Origin: Phoronis australis
Lineage: Eukaryota > Phoronida > Phoronidae
Length of the DNA: 64,000 nt
Assembly (NCBI GenBank): GCA_002633005.1
Contig: NMRA01000323.1
Location: 351,449-415,448 of the forward strand
Direction of reading: 5' to 3'
Shown: positions 23,640 through 35,795 of the stretch, piece after piece
Position numbering within the stretch: position 1 is the stretch's first letter
How the letters are laid out: each line of letters starts with the position of its first letter
Made by a program: the position numbers and the translations under genes
Notes under the pieces: model-generated
What the model was told of the DNA's origin: nothing
The model's input: the letters and a program-made list of their open reading frames with translations, nothing else
Databases searched by the model: none

Positions 23640-23880
23640 CTCGAAATGTAGGGTAGAATGGGTTTATTTGAAAACGTAGAGATAATTGAAAAGTAGGGTA
23701 GAATGGATTTCTTCGAAAACGTACACGTTAATAAATTCAAAACTAGGGTAGAATGGGTTTATTTGAAAACGTACAGATCATTGAAAAGTAGGGTATAATG
23801 GATTTCTTCGAAAATGTACAAGTTAATAAATTCAAAACTAGGGTAGAATGGATTTCTTCGAATGCACTCCCTAATTAGTA
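23640..23880. repeat. tandem repeat with about 107-bp higher-order period
   Basis: The phrase TAGGGTAGAATGG recurs, followed alternately by GTTTATTTGAAAACGTA and ATTTCTTCGAAAACGTACA. Pairs of these half-units alternate, so the true period is about 107 bp with roughly two and a half copies. It is non-coding. Confidence 0.8.
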
Positions 23881-23956
23881 AAATGTGTGATAACCTGAAG
23901 AAAATGAAAGGGATTTCACCATTTTTATTTTTTGTCATAACTCGGTGTCCATCAAG

Positions 23957-24034
23957 ATGTCGACGATGACGATCCTGACGTTGATGATGACGATGACTAT
24001 AGTGATGATGGTGATTGTGGTGATGGTGATGAAT
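23957..24034. repeat. GAT/GGT-rich simple repeat
   Basis: This is an imperfect run of GATGAC, GATGAT and GGTGAT triplets. The minus-strand frame through it reads poly-His and is not a credible protein. Confidence 0.8.
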
Positions 24035-24099
24035 ACAATACATACAAGGGCCACACAGCCCCCTTCGCTTACAGCTCACTGAATTTCATTCATAAAAAA

Positions 24100-26690
24100 T
24101 GCCATCTTTTTTCTATTGTAGCCGGAAAAAGCTAATGGTGTAGGCTTTGAAAATTATTTATAGTTACAGCTAATTCCTTATATTTCCTGTTGGTTATGAA
24201 CAACAACCAGTTTCAGGTCACAAAGCCGATTAAAAAAGTTCATTTTCGTCAAGAACATGTCATCTGAGACGTATAGGCATACATAATGTTCACAGATTAC
24301 TTACAAATACCCAGTGTTCTTTTGAGTGTGGACAACGAGTGCAGGACCAGAGTGAGACTATGTCTTTAGCAATTCGTCGTGCATCCCTGCTTCTCACAAA
24401 ATTCGTAGAAATCACGTGTCTTTTGTTACTCGATCGACGAACACGGGGGGGCACATTTTAATACGCGCGAAAGATCCATAAATCCGCCTGTAGACCATGT
24501 GCGGCGTAGCACTGAAAAACGTGGGGGCTGTAGCCCCCCCCCCCAGCACCATATGGTGCGGCGCCCATGATTAGGTGCCTTTTTCTCGGAAATCTCGACA
24601 TATTCCTTCAACTTGTATTTTAGTGCGTCAGCAGTTAGACATGTGTGAGTGCTCAGCAGTATGCATAACAAGTTTTATTTAATTGGCTTTCATTGTACAA
24701 CTTTGGCTCATAATTGTGCACGACAAAAGGACAACTGGTGCAAGATTCAACAAGTTTTCAAAATACTCCCACAGTTTCAGTGGTTTACTTTTCAACTTCA
24801 GTGAGCCTTCACATGCATAGGTGCAATGTAAATATTCACAATCATTTGTTCATTTTACGCTGTAGTCTTGTCATAGAAAAGTTGAATTGTTGAAAGGAGG
24901 CAACGCATGGATGGAAGTTCAAAATCAGATAATGTCCAAACTGTTTGGACTCGTAATCTTACTGTAAGGACTGACAGCCAGTATCGGGTCGCGTCTTTCT
25001 CGGAATAGTGCGAACAATACCGCCATCTATTGACAGATGTCATCAACATTGACGCCTCACAAACTTGTGAATGCCAACGGATTTTTACCATTTTATGCTA
25101 TTGAACTCAGACCCTGCCAGTCACTCGCCTTTGTTCAACGAAGTGAATGCATTATCGCTATGCGGGCCTTTTCTTGAACCATTTACGTCAATAATACTGT
25201 TCCAGGAATAGTAAATACATTCCACGGGATAACCAGAGATCTGTATTTTAGTGAAGGTAAAAAAATGGCCATGTGTGCGTCCAGTCCAGTTACTTTTTGT
25301 CCCCTTAACGATTTTTGCCCAGTTTCCTATTACCTTTTCACTCGGCTTGTGCCGTTTTTTACAGGTCTCTGGGGCTACGTGAAAGAATCAACAAAACTGT
25401 CGGGATTACGGCTTCACAAGATTTTGCGACTGTCACTGGACTTTGTAATGAACTGGTGATTCAGAACAGACACCATTCGCCACTTATGGGCTTTCGTTTT
25501 CTCATTTGTAGCTTCACTTTTCAACTAAATTGCAAATTCGACTGCGAATAAGTTGAAATATTTTAAATCGCGCAAACATACTACGGGCGATCGCTCAAAG
25601 GACAGCAAACAAAGAAGCGTTAAATCATTGCTTTCTATCAAAAAACAACTTTTTATTTAGGCCACTTGCCGTAACGGTTATGAAAGAGGTCTGGAATTGT
25701 TTCCCAGTCAAAACAGATGGGCTTGAAAAGAGTAGACAATTCTTTTTGGACCGGAAAACCCATAAAATGCGATCGTAGCCCAACACTCTGCTGATGAGCT
25801 ATACCCCACGCGATATAATGTAACTGGTGTGCAGTCAACGCCCTTGATTTTAGCAGATTTCTGCCAGACAATGACGATAATAGGCAATTTAAAATAAAAC
25901 CAAAAATAAAATAAAATAAAATCGAAATACTGAGTTCACACTTGAACTTATGGCTTTATATTAAGGTCTGGGGGATCGGGTGAAAAATAGGATTACACGG
26001 TCATCCCGAGAAACAGGATATACTCGAGTACACAATAAAAGACACTTATCTAGAGTCCATAATAAAGTAGAACAAAAAATGTTGAAAGTAACTCCGAGTT
26101 TGAAAGCGGCTGCAGGCCAACTAACTTCTAAATGTCCACCTCTTCCTGATAATATGCGATATTAATCAACAAAATGCGTTTATCGGCTGCAAAATCGTTC
26201 AATTCCCTTTAATCGAACTACGCCATTAAACTGGAAGCATTTTGCTTTTCAGTAAATAAACATAATTGTAAAATCAATTCTATTCATTGATTGTTTAACC
26301 ACGGTGCCACGTTAAGAAGCCCAAGAGCATTGTTTTAGGCACACGCTCTGAATTAATTCGTACGCGCTAAATCTATTCTTTCATGAAATTTTCAGTGTAG
26401 CGCTGTTGAGTGAATTCGGAAGGTTGCAGTTACTCATCCAATACTATCACTACTGGTTCAAACTTCTCAACATAACCCCTCACAGTAATTCAAGGTCAGA
26501 TTGTGACAACGTGTACAGTAATTTCACGCTGGTATTCTCTAAATTAGACATCCTCATTTAGACTTCAGTATATTGTCAAATTACGGACAGTCAACGAAGT
26601 TTCTTTAAATCAAGTTAGGCGGGCAGAGTTTGCCGACTCCTGGTTCAAATGAGTCGCTTGTTTTAAAGCACTGTATTTATTACACATGCT
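24100..26690. other. gene-poor stretch
   Basis: No supported gene is seen. A C-run repeat (24500-24545, GGGGGCTGTAGCCCC with GCGGCGTAGCACTG) resembles 3625-3700. An A-rich AAAAT run lies at about 25890-25925. Confidence 0.4.
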
Positions 26691-27240
26691 TGGAGAACTG
26701 AAACACAAAGCTTTGCAACTGATGAACGCCCACAGGTTATAAGATTCAATTTTAACCCCCAACAGCATTTTTCTCTCTTATCCACCATTAAATTAACATT
26801 GACAACAAGACAGTTCATTCAAAACAGAGCATTATAGCCCTTCATCATCCGTGGTGCGTAGCACTAGTCGTAGGCGATATTCGTTTTAAGAAGAAATACT
26901 CGATTGAGCTCGTCTGGTTTCCAAACACCACAACAGGGTTGGTGATCATAGACTTAATTGCCGATCCTAAATAACCTGCTGCAACCCCAGCAACTGTGGC
27001 TTTGACATGCGATACAGGTCATATGCATGCAGACGTCATATTTCTCAATTGGGTTAAGGCATTGAGGACAGTGTTGGCGATCCTCTGAAACACAAAGCTT
27101 TGCAACTGATAAACGCTTGCAGGTTATAGGATTCAACACCAACAGCAGTTTTCCCCCTTATCCACCAAAAAATTAACATTGACAACAAACGATCAATCTC
27201 AAGACAGTTCATTCAAAACAGAGCATTACAGATCTCTGCA
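26690..27240. repeat. local duplication around the RING2 fragment
   Basis: The phrase GAAACACAAAGCTTTGCAACTGAT, followed by CAGGTTATA-GATTCAA, TTATCCACCA and AGACAGTTCATTCAAAACAGAGCATTA, occurs once at about 26700-26835 and again at about 27085-27230. The RING2 fragment (26864-27086) lies between the copies, and sequence after its end resembles the 3' flank of gene B. This looks like remnants of further tandem copies of the helicase-RBR gene. Confidence 0.7.
26864..27086 (-). pseudogene. RBR RING2 fragment (third broken copy)
   Basis: The minus strand reads EDRQHCPQCLNPIEKYDVC, then HMTCIACQSHSCWGCSRLF, a TAA stop where gene B has ADEY, then YDHQP and VWKPDELNRVFLLKTNIA to a TAG at 26864-26866. 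It matches only the last quarter of the gene B RBR exon. The zinc ligands are mostly kept, but the active-site GGC loop is changed to DVC and the frame has an internal stop. The upstream RING1-IBR part is not seen. Confidence 0.82.
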
Positions 27241-27790
27241 GCACCTTCCTCAAAATAAGCACTCGCAATCAGGGTTGAACCGGTAAAAATCAACAGAGGC
27301 ATCATAACGTTAACATTTCAAGTCTGCTCTGCACGCCACCAGTTGGCTACAAGCACCATTACTACCTTTCAAGAGAAAGCTCACGACGATCTAATTCGCA
27401 TACCACAGCAACATTTCCAAACGAAACAAGATAAGTCTACGTTCTAAATTTCGATATTCAAAACTGTTAAATTCCAAACGCGAATGCATTAGACACGGAT
27501 TACATCAATCCAAGCAGGATATGTGTAACCTAGTAACCGTCTTGGCATAAAAAACTCTTTGTGTAGCGGGCAGGTTTCTTCCTCTCACAGTATTTGCAAA
27601 TTCTGTTAAACAAACAACAGTCTACCTTTCATTCTTCGCACAAAAGCAACTCGACCACTAGTACAGTGTATTTATGTAAACTCCAGATTACTGAAAACTT
27701 CTTGTTTATAACAGAAAGAACAAGGTATGAAAAGAAGTCCGTGATTTCACACACAATACCCTTTGTGATCCGTGGTGCATCGAACTAGTC

Positions 27791-28774
27791 TTAGGTGATG
27801 TTCGTTCTCATTAAAAATACATGATTGAGCTCGTCTGGTTTCCAAACACGGCAACAAAATGGCTGGTGATCACAGTATTCGTCTGCAGTCCTGAATAGCT
27901 TGCCGCAACGCCAGCAAATGTGGCTTTTACATCCGGCACAGGTCATATGTGAGCAGCCACCATCTTTCTCAATTGGGGTGCGGCATCGAGGACAGTCTCG
28001 GCGATTCTCTGCATCCGCCTCCATCCAACGCTTCAACTCACTGTCTCCTCCGGTTTTCTTATACAGCCTATACTGCTCGCAAGTCATATCTACGTGATAC
28101 GGCTCGTGACACGAGGAACACACGGTGCTTTGGCAACATTCGCAGGTGAACTTGTCTGCACTCTGTGAAATTTTGTAGACATTTGGGCAGTCGGCTGTTG
28201 GACAACAATGGTACTTGGTTCGTTCGCGCTGTACAAGAGCCGAAACGGCCGCTTCTTTGACCTTCTTCATCAAACCTGGCTGTAGCTTCTCGAACGTGGA
28301 CAAATCACGACGAACGAGGGGTTTCGTGCATTCTTCTTTCGCACAGACAATGGGAAATGCCTTGGTTTCTACAGCATTCTCCAACATGTTCAGACCACAT
28401 TCCTTACAATAAGGATGACCGCAGTATTCAAGGCGCTGTAAGTCATCTTTCTCAATAGGAGACCAGCAGACGACGCAATCGATTGAAAGTTCACCGGCTA
28501 CTGGGCTTTGTGACATATCCGAGGCCACTTGTTTTATGACGGACACCACCTTTCCCTTGCTCTCGTCGGACCCATAGACTCGCAAAGAGCGCAACCTCAT
28601 TATCAACTCAACTTGTTCTGCGTCACACTCCGTCTTCAGTGTCTCGAAGTCAACACCATACCGCCTAACAAGTTCTTTCAATAGGCCGCGAGGCATTTCG
28701 TCAGAACACAGCAGTATGTCACGGTACTCGTGTGAAGCGTAGGTAGAGAGAAACTCGTTGATATCCAGCTTCAC
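27791..28774 (-). CDS. gene B exon 2: RBR E3 ubiquitin ligase module
   Basis: After the acceptor TTGCAG (before 28774) the frame runs 327 codons to the stop at 27791. In numbering from the first visible codon of gene B, RING1 begins at about residue 1686 (CVVCWSPI, CGHPYC) and IBR spans about 1775-1818 (CPTADCPN, CECCQSTVCSSC). RING2 begins at about 1847 (CPRCRTPIEKDGGCSHMTC, CKSHICWRCG). The Cys of GGCSH (about residue 1860) sits where the catalytic, ubiquitin-accepting Cys of RBR ligases such as HHARI lies. The module should take ubiquitin from an E2, form a thioester and pass it to a substrate. The join to exon 1 is in phase 0 (GAG|GTG AAG). Confidence 0.93.
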   Translation of the reverse strand: MKLDINEFLSTYASHEYRDILLCSDEMPRGLLKELVRRYGVDFETLKTECDAEQVELIMRLRSLRVYGSDESKGKVVSVIKQVASDMSQSPVAGELSIDCVVCWSPIEKDDLQRLEYCGHPYCKECGLNMLENAVETKAFPIVCAKEECTKPLVRRDLSTFEKLQPGLMKKVKEAAVSALVQRERTKYHCCPTADCPNVYKISQSADKFTCECCQSTVCSSCHEPYHVDMTCEQYRLYKKTGGDSELKRWMEADAENRRDCPRCRTPIEKDGGCSHMTCAGCKSHICWRCGKLFRTADEYCDHQPFCCRVWKPDELNHVFLMRTNIT

Positions 28775-29611
28775 CTGCAATGTAACAAAAACAAGTCAAA
28801 CATAATATGGCATTCCACCAATAGGATGAATCGTGCATCTTTAAGTCCACGTGTAGTCCTATGATAAACAGGCACTTGAAAGCTAAAATCTTTCTGTTTT
28901 GTCGCCAAGATGTTAGAATTCCAAACAACAAGGTTGCGTGAATACGTTTGTTGAAATATCATGAATTGATTCCGTTTCGTTCGACGTCACACGATGAGAG
29001 ATGGGAAAAGGTACAGGTAAAACGTGAATGTGCCTGCATTACAAATAAGGAAGATAAACGGACTATCCCGTGAGCCGCAAAAATTGTCACGAAACCACAG
29101 AATCTGAACTAGTCTTACACCATGAAACATGAGGCATGTTTCCACTACGTGATAAATGAGTGGCAAGGGTGCGATTGCAGTCCTTGATTTTGAACATGCA
29201 GTTGTCCTACCACTGGTGTAGCATGTCGCCAGTGGAAAAAGCCCCCGTCATCGTGTTCCAACTATTCGCCCCCGTCTCTCATTGGTAAGTGTATGAGCAT
29301 AACCACATGTCTTAACTTTTACCTAATAGAAACTGAGACACTTAATTGAATTTCAAATACATGTATCCCTGGAGTAAACGAAACCCCATTTTCACTCGTT
29401 TCCGTGGATATTACTTTGGTATGCTATGCATAAAAAACACAAGTTAATAGGGTAAGCATTGCGCATACCAAGAGCATAAAATTGCCATATCCTGGAAACT
29501 TTAAGGATTTGACTTGAAAATTCCAACACACTGAAAATTGATTGCCAACTGTACCGTATTTTAACAACACACGACGCTTTTGTAACTGATGTTAGAAACA
29601 AATTTGCTTAC
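28775..29611 (-). other. gene B intron
   Basis: This is a GT-AG intron of 837 bp separating the helicase exon from the RBR exon. Gene A has a donor at the homologous codon (12603), so the intron predates the A/B duplication. Confidence 0.88.
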
Positions 29612-32600
29612 CTCGCTCTTAACTTTTTCACTCCCATAAATGACGACAGTCATGTTCCTTACGTCATTCACAATGTAAGTTCTCTTGGAAGACATCAGTT
29701 TCTTGAACAAAGCCCGGGCTGGTTTACCAAAAAGCCTTTTCAGCAAATCGTTCCTCCAACACTCTATGACATCACCCTCAACAACTGTCTGTAACATTAG
29801 TTTGGTTTTCTGTACACTGCAAACGTCTGCGCCCTCTATGTGCACTCTATAACGACTTCCGCCGTGGGTTTGCTTCCAGTTCATGACCATGCGAAACTTT
29901 TCCTCCACTTGTGTTCTTGCGGACTCTATTTCAGGCTGCAGGACGTTAAACACATTTGCTGCAACAAATATACTGGCGGACAATTTGGGTTTTGCGTGAA
30001 CTAGTTCCCCGTCAATAGCAGACATTTTGTCAATGAAGTTGATAGCCCTGAGACCTTCGTCAACGTCGTTAAAGTTTACGAAAACACGGTATTCAATATG
30101 ACCTGGTCGCGGTAGGTTGCCGGTAACTTCGTATCCCGAAGGAGCGAAAGGTCTTATTAGCAGGCTAAGTTCCTGCTTCTTTTCATCAAAAGATTCTTTT
30201 GTTGTGTCGAAACTCTTTACCCGATTAAGACGTAGAATGCCTGTTACGCCATAATTCCTTAACCACGATTGAAAGTCATCTTCCGTGGAGTCTTTTGCAA
30301 CGCCAGAGATGTATAGTTCGTTCTCGTTTTTCTTTGCCGGTGAAATTTTAACTACCCTGCCACGAATGAATGTACTTCTAGGTAATCTACTTGATGCTTC
30401 ATAGCGATCTTCAAGGCTGTCAAATTGGACGAAACCTATTCCTGAGAGCGGGCGACGACACCATGTAAATAAAACATCAAACTTTTGAGGGTCTACAAGA
30501 GGTCTTGCAGGCTTCAATATTTGTTTTCTCGCTTCCACAAGTTTACCTTCACTCTCTTTAACTGCTCTATCGGCGGCGTCCGGTTCACAGAACACAACCT
30601 TTCCCCAAGTGGAATTTGCCTTTTTACCATGAAATTTCACAACTTCCTCAACTTCTCCAAATCGTGAAAATATAGAGTTCATCTCATCTATAGTGTAATC
30701 GGAAGATGTACTGATCATCAAGGTTTTGTGTTCTTCCGACGTCAGAATATAGCGACACTCACCTCCTAAACCAATAACTGCTCTCGTCTGTTTAACATTG
30801 TCATCTAGAGACATTTCAAAACTTTCCATAGTTAACTTCTGCCGTTCAGGTACAAAAATATCGTCAACAAGGCTTTTTGCCATGACATGATGACAGCTGG
30901 AGATGAACAATTTCACGTAGCCTCCTGCATCACCAGGTTCCGTCTCAACAGCTACCATGGATGAACCACTTTTCTCTTGGAGTTTACGTTCCAGTTCTTT
31001 GAGTGACCTGTATGCAGGACCTCTCAGAACTCTCATAAGATGAGGTCCGGTATCTGACATCACAACGGGGTCGATTTTCCTGGCTTTCATTTCTTCTATG
31101 TCGAAATGAACACCGTTTTTCTTAGCGTATTCCTCAACCCACTCCTCTCTGACAGGAGTCACGTTAAGAGCAAAGTCCCTCGATGTCTTCAGCAGTTGCT
31201 CGTAAACCATCCACTCGGGCTGGATGCCCTCTGTTCTTAAGCAGGATGATGGGTGAATGTGCACGCACTGGTGCAGACGAGCTATGTTATAACCGATTCG
31301 TTCATTTCCGCTGAACATGCATAAATTGGCTGCATAACTATTAAATATTAGTTTGGCCAATGCCTCCCCGCGGTTCTCGGACTCTGAGAAAACTTGATCC
31401 AAGTTGACCCCAACCTCACGCCTGAGGGTCTGGTTCATTTCTTTAATGGTCTCGGCAGCAATGCGCATTGACTTTGCATTAATACAGTTTTTGACACACC
31501 ATTTTGTTTTCTCGTTTGCTGGAATCACACACCACTCACGGTAGACGTTCAGTAATGACAATAGGTCGCCATTTTTGTCACCAAATTGCGCCTTCAGTAC
31601 GTCTGCTTTGTTCTTTTCCTCATCAGTACCAAATCCTCGGAAGTATACACTTCCTGCAACAGTTGAAAACGACGCAATGACAAGAGCTTCAAAGCCGACA
31701 CCATGCTCAATTCCTTCAAACACCATACGAGCAAGTCTCGGTTCCAGCGGCAGTTTAACCATCTTTTCGCCGAGTTCCGTGATTTTTCCGTCTCGCACAG
31801 CTCCAAGGTGCTGCAAATTTTTCTCCGCCTCGTGAAGGGAATCAATAGGGGGAGATTCCACAAACTGAAAAGAAAGAGGATCGTCTATTCCAAGCTCATA
31901 CAGAGATAGCAGTGCTTGCCCAAGGTGCACTCGTAATATTTCAGGCGGTGAACTCGTCTTCATTTCTTTGAAAGTGCGCTCCGTGTAAAGCCTGAAACAT
32001 TTTCCAGGCTCTGTTCGCCCAGCTCGACCTTTCCGTTGTTCAGCAGAACTTTGATTTATCAGAACTACGTCCAGAGAACTCATATTTCTTTTTGCATCAT
32101 ACGTTTTCTCCTTCACGTAGCCAGTGTCGACGACATACTTAATACCTGGAATGGTAATTGACGTTTCTGCACTGTTAGTGGCAAAAACGACTTTTCTTCG
32201 GCCCGATTCTAAAGTTGCAAACACTTTTTTCTGATCATCTGGCTGCAGTTTTCCATGGAGGGGTAAACAAACTAATCGCCCTGTATCTGCAAGACTTGAC
32301 AACTGTTTCTGCAGAAGGTCGCACGCTTTCTCAGTCTCTTGAGGCGAGGTCAGAAAGACCAACACGTCCCCAGGTGGTTCTGTCTCGCAAATGTGCTTCG
32401 TTTTTTTCACAGCCTCTGGAACATAATCACTCACAGGTTCTTCATCTTGCCATATAACTTCTACTGGAAATGTTCTTCCCGGAACTTTCACCACAGGTGA
32501 CTCGAATGGAAAATAATTAACGAAAACTTCTGGATTGATGGTAGCTGATGTGATGACCACTTTTAAATCTTGTCGCAACTGTAGACACTTTTTGACCATT

Positions 32601-34369
32601 CCTAACAAAAGATCCGTAAAAATACTACGTTCGTGAGCTTCATCAATGATGATGCAAGAAAAGGCAGACAGTAACCTGTCTCTCATACACTCATTGAGCA
32701 ACGAATGGTCAGTCATATAAATGATTTTCGTGCTCTGACTTCTCTTGCTCTTCATACCTGCTTTGTATCCAACTTCTTGCCCCACAATACCATCCATTTC
32801 ACTGGCCACGTGTTCGGCTAAACTCACAGCGGCTACCTTGCGTGGCTGGGTGCACACTATCATCTTGTTGGCCGCAAAACCCTCTTCAAACAAATATTGT
32901 GCCATTTGAGTGCTCTTGCCCGATCCGGTTTCAGCCATGACAATTGTAGCACGGTGATTTCTTATAGTATCTATGATGGTGCTTCTTTCTGCATACATGG
33001 GTAAGGCAACTGACAGCTTGCGGCGCTCTCCCGCAAACCGTCTTCTGAGCAGTTTAAGCTCATCAGTTTCGTCATTTTGATGACCACGCAGGCACGCAAA
33101 TAACTTGTCAGTCGTTTTCAGGTACTCCATTCGTTGTCGTTCCATCTCCGTCTTCTTACTTTCTAAGGCTTTGCGACTTTCAAAATCTTCAAACGTCTCC
33201 CCATTTATTTGACTGGCATTGTTAACAACGATGCTTATTTTTGCATCATGCTTACGTAAACTATCCTCCTTTAACTGCTTCCATTTTCTTTCGACAGTTT
33301 CACGTAAGTTTATTTCCGTCCTGCGTAGCTCCGCATTCATCTTTGGAAACCTGTCCCCATTTACGTCGTTGAGAACTTCACACACACGGCTATAGCTACG
33401 AAGCACTACTTCCGCTGTTACACCATCCGCAATGTCCCATGTTCGCGTGACCTGAATATCTTCTCCCAAGTAGTTCCTCAAATAGTGTTCAATTTTTTCA
33501 CTGTTACGACTGACTTTCTCGTGTATTTCAATCAAGATAAAATTTCCCCTTGCTTGGTCTTCTTCATGTTTTTGCTTCAGGGCTCCACAGCTGTTTTTCT
33601 TCCCTTTTTCCGTTATATTGCGCTGCTGCTTTTGCCGCACACCAGTTTTTGTACGCCCAGAGGAGGGAACATCTTCAGCATTTGCGGAAATGGTAGTTAT
33701 TTCATGTCCATACTGTTTGCAAGCAGAATTCGTGGCCAACCCTTCACGGCACTTCTTAACTAGATCTTTACTGGCGCGCCTTCTATTGGTCGACATGGCA
33801 TTATCAGGATGCTTGTTTTCCATTTCCTTCGCGTGCATTTTCTTTGTGCTGACTGGCTTGGAAGAATTACTAGAGCTTTGTTTGCTGCGTTCATTTTGGG
33901 AGATTTTCATTTTGTCATCCCAAGTATTCGTGAGGTCGTCTTTCGTTTTTGGAGACCGATGTCCTTTCTCAGAATGAAAAGCAGCGTCAGCAGCTATATC
34001 GTATGAAAATAGCGTACTTCGAAATATCATAGTCGGTATTGAGGATTGAGTCTGGTCCTTCATGCCGCCACCATCAGCATTTGTGTCCGCAACTGAAGCT
34101 GAGTTTGCCCCAGCACTATCGTGAATCCAGCCATCTTTACTTCTGCCTTCGCCAGTAATTTCACTAGTGTTGTTGGCTTCAGCTCGGCTGTTTTGATTAT
34201 AACTATGAAACACTGAAGCAAAGGGGGAATCGATGGGACAAACGTTTCTGACACACTCTCCCCCGAGCACAGTCGTGGTGGTGACTTGGTTGTTCAATAT
34301 ATTTAGTACATCATTACTGGGTTTCGGTCGTCTGTCTCTACTTCCACGAGTCCCGAGATTACGTAAAGC
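29612..34369 (-). CDS. gene B exon 1: DEAH-box helicase of a helicase-RBR fusion
   Basis: This exon encodes 1586 codons from an acceptor (TTTTCAG before 34369, phase 0) to a donor GAG|GTAAGC at 29612. It opens with a variable, hydrophilic region that begins ALRNLGTRGSRDRRPKPSN. A segment shared with gene A follows (DVNGDRFPKM). The helicase core then shows AETGSGKST (about residues 480-488), TQPRKVAA, DEAH (576-579), SAT (608-610), NSAETSITIPG and QRKGRAGR (778-785). After HA2 and OB-type regions come RRM-like stretches (FSRFGEVEEVVKF; SGIGFVQFDSL), and exon 2 adds the RBR ligase. The protein resembles plant DEAH11/12-type helicase-IBR proteins. It probably couples ATP-driven RNA remodelling or sensing to ubiquitin transfer; that coupling is inference. 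No ATG is seen before about residue 103, so an upstream exon with the start codon is expected. Confidence 0.92.
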
Positions 34370-34928
34370 CTGAAAATATCAGTAACAGTCACGTGATTTT
34401 GGTTTGTTCAAAAAGCACAATTGTTTCTGCATTAGGCCCCCACACATTTGGAGACCTGCCCTCACCCACTAAATAAAAACGCCCTGGCAACCGCATCAAT
34501 ATCAGCCAACGTCTGGTGTTGCACAAAGGCATTTAACAAACGGCCATCAAGGTTAGGAACGCCATGCTTTGACAAGTGATGAGTAAAAAATAAATTCCGC
34601 ACCGTTTTGCTCTTCTTGATGAATTTTCATTTTTGAAAAAAATGAGCAACTAAAAATAGCGCTCCACGGATTCCATTTTCAACAACATCTTACTTTTTGT
34701 CCTTATTGGTCTTATATTTTCCGGAAACAGCAACTTAATGACATCATTTCACCTTATCTGTGAACATTAGCCAATTGCCAGAGGACTACCACACAGGTTA
34801 GTGTTAGAGACGAAATTAAATTGACTCAGTAACGAATCAAATGCCTCCAGGACGAACAGCGATAATCTAAAACCATGGACCTGGTTTGTGGAACTTTGGC
34901 TTGTAAATTACCTTCTTGTCCATTGTGT

Positions 34929-35004
34929 CAAAATGTTCAACACGTGAGCACAGCAGATGGAACGCTCAAAATGTTCAGCACGTGAGCACAGTAGACGGAA
35001 TGCT
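34929..35004. repeat. 38-bp tandem repeat with two E-boxes upstream of gene B
   Basis: Two adjacent units of CAAAATGTTCA-CACGTGAGCACAG-AGA-GGAA each carry a perfect CACGTG (34941-34946 and 34979-34984). They lie about 570-620 bp upstream of the first visible gene B exon. They could be binding sites for bHLH factors, but the promoter has not been located, so this is inference. Confidence 0.45.
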
Positions 35005-35479
35005 CACAGCAGGAGACACCTGCAATAAAAACATGATTTTAGATCTGCGAGCTAAGCAAGGGTTAGGCGACAGGTAGAATGGGGATTGACTAACACCTTT
35101 TTAAGAGCGTGACTGACGTGTCGAGCAGACGTACTCGCAGTGGGTCCAATAATAATGTTTCCAGTGAATCATTTTAAGCAAACTAAAATTTTGATTAATC
35201 AACCCACAAGCTGGAACGCACTGCTTTCATAAAACAAAACGCCTCGAAACCAAATGTCTCAGCGGAGCTTCTTATCGGGTTTCTGTACTTATGCCTTAGT
35301 ACACCACTACTTCCGGTACGTGTACACGATAAATTAAACATGATAGTCGCCCTAGCTCCCGTATTGCACGCGCGCAGCCATTAATACGGGGAGCTCAAAT
35401 TTCTGGCGATGTGGACCTTTTGCTGACAAAAAAGCGGGAGGACTAAAAAAACGGGATACCTCCTTCAGGAGTGTGAACT

Positions 35480-35795
35480 GTGCATCTGTGCCTTTTTAGT
35501 GAACTTTTGTCTCCTTTTCTCGGACTTTTTGTTTCTCTGAGGCGGACTTTTTTACCACTTCGCCAAATGTGGGAGGGCGCATGTATTGTTATTTAATTCC
35601 AGTTTCCTGCGAAGCAAAGTTTTTATGGAGTTGTCTTACACCAGTGACCTGTACCTAAATCATGCACGCACGCAGGGGGGGGGGGGGTNTTTGGCAAAGT
35701 GGACAAAAAACAAAAAGGTCCGCCTCAAAAAAACAAAAATTCCAAGGAAACGAGATAAAATCCACTTAAAAGGCGCAAACGCACAATTCCCACAG
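35480..35795. repeat. imperfect inverted repeat around an assembly N
   Basis: The left arm (TGTGCCTTTTTAGTGAACTTTTGTC... GAGGCGGACTTTTT) pairs with the right arm (AAAAAGGTCCGCCTCAAAAAAAC... CCACTTAAAAGGCGCA). A 13-base G run and an N at 35689 lie between them. It is probably a MITE-type element; its length is uncertain because of the N. Confidence 0.6.

Noticed and set aside
23759-24079. Minus-strand poly-His ORF
   Set aside because: It is a translation of a GAT/GGT simple repeat.
33485-34006. Cys/Phe-rich plus-strand ORFs opposite gene B
   Set aside because: They lie antisense to the charged N-terminal region of gene B; hydrophobic composition follows from reading Lys/Glu codons backwards.
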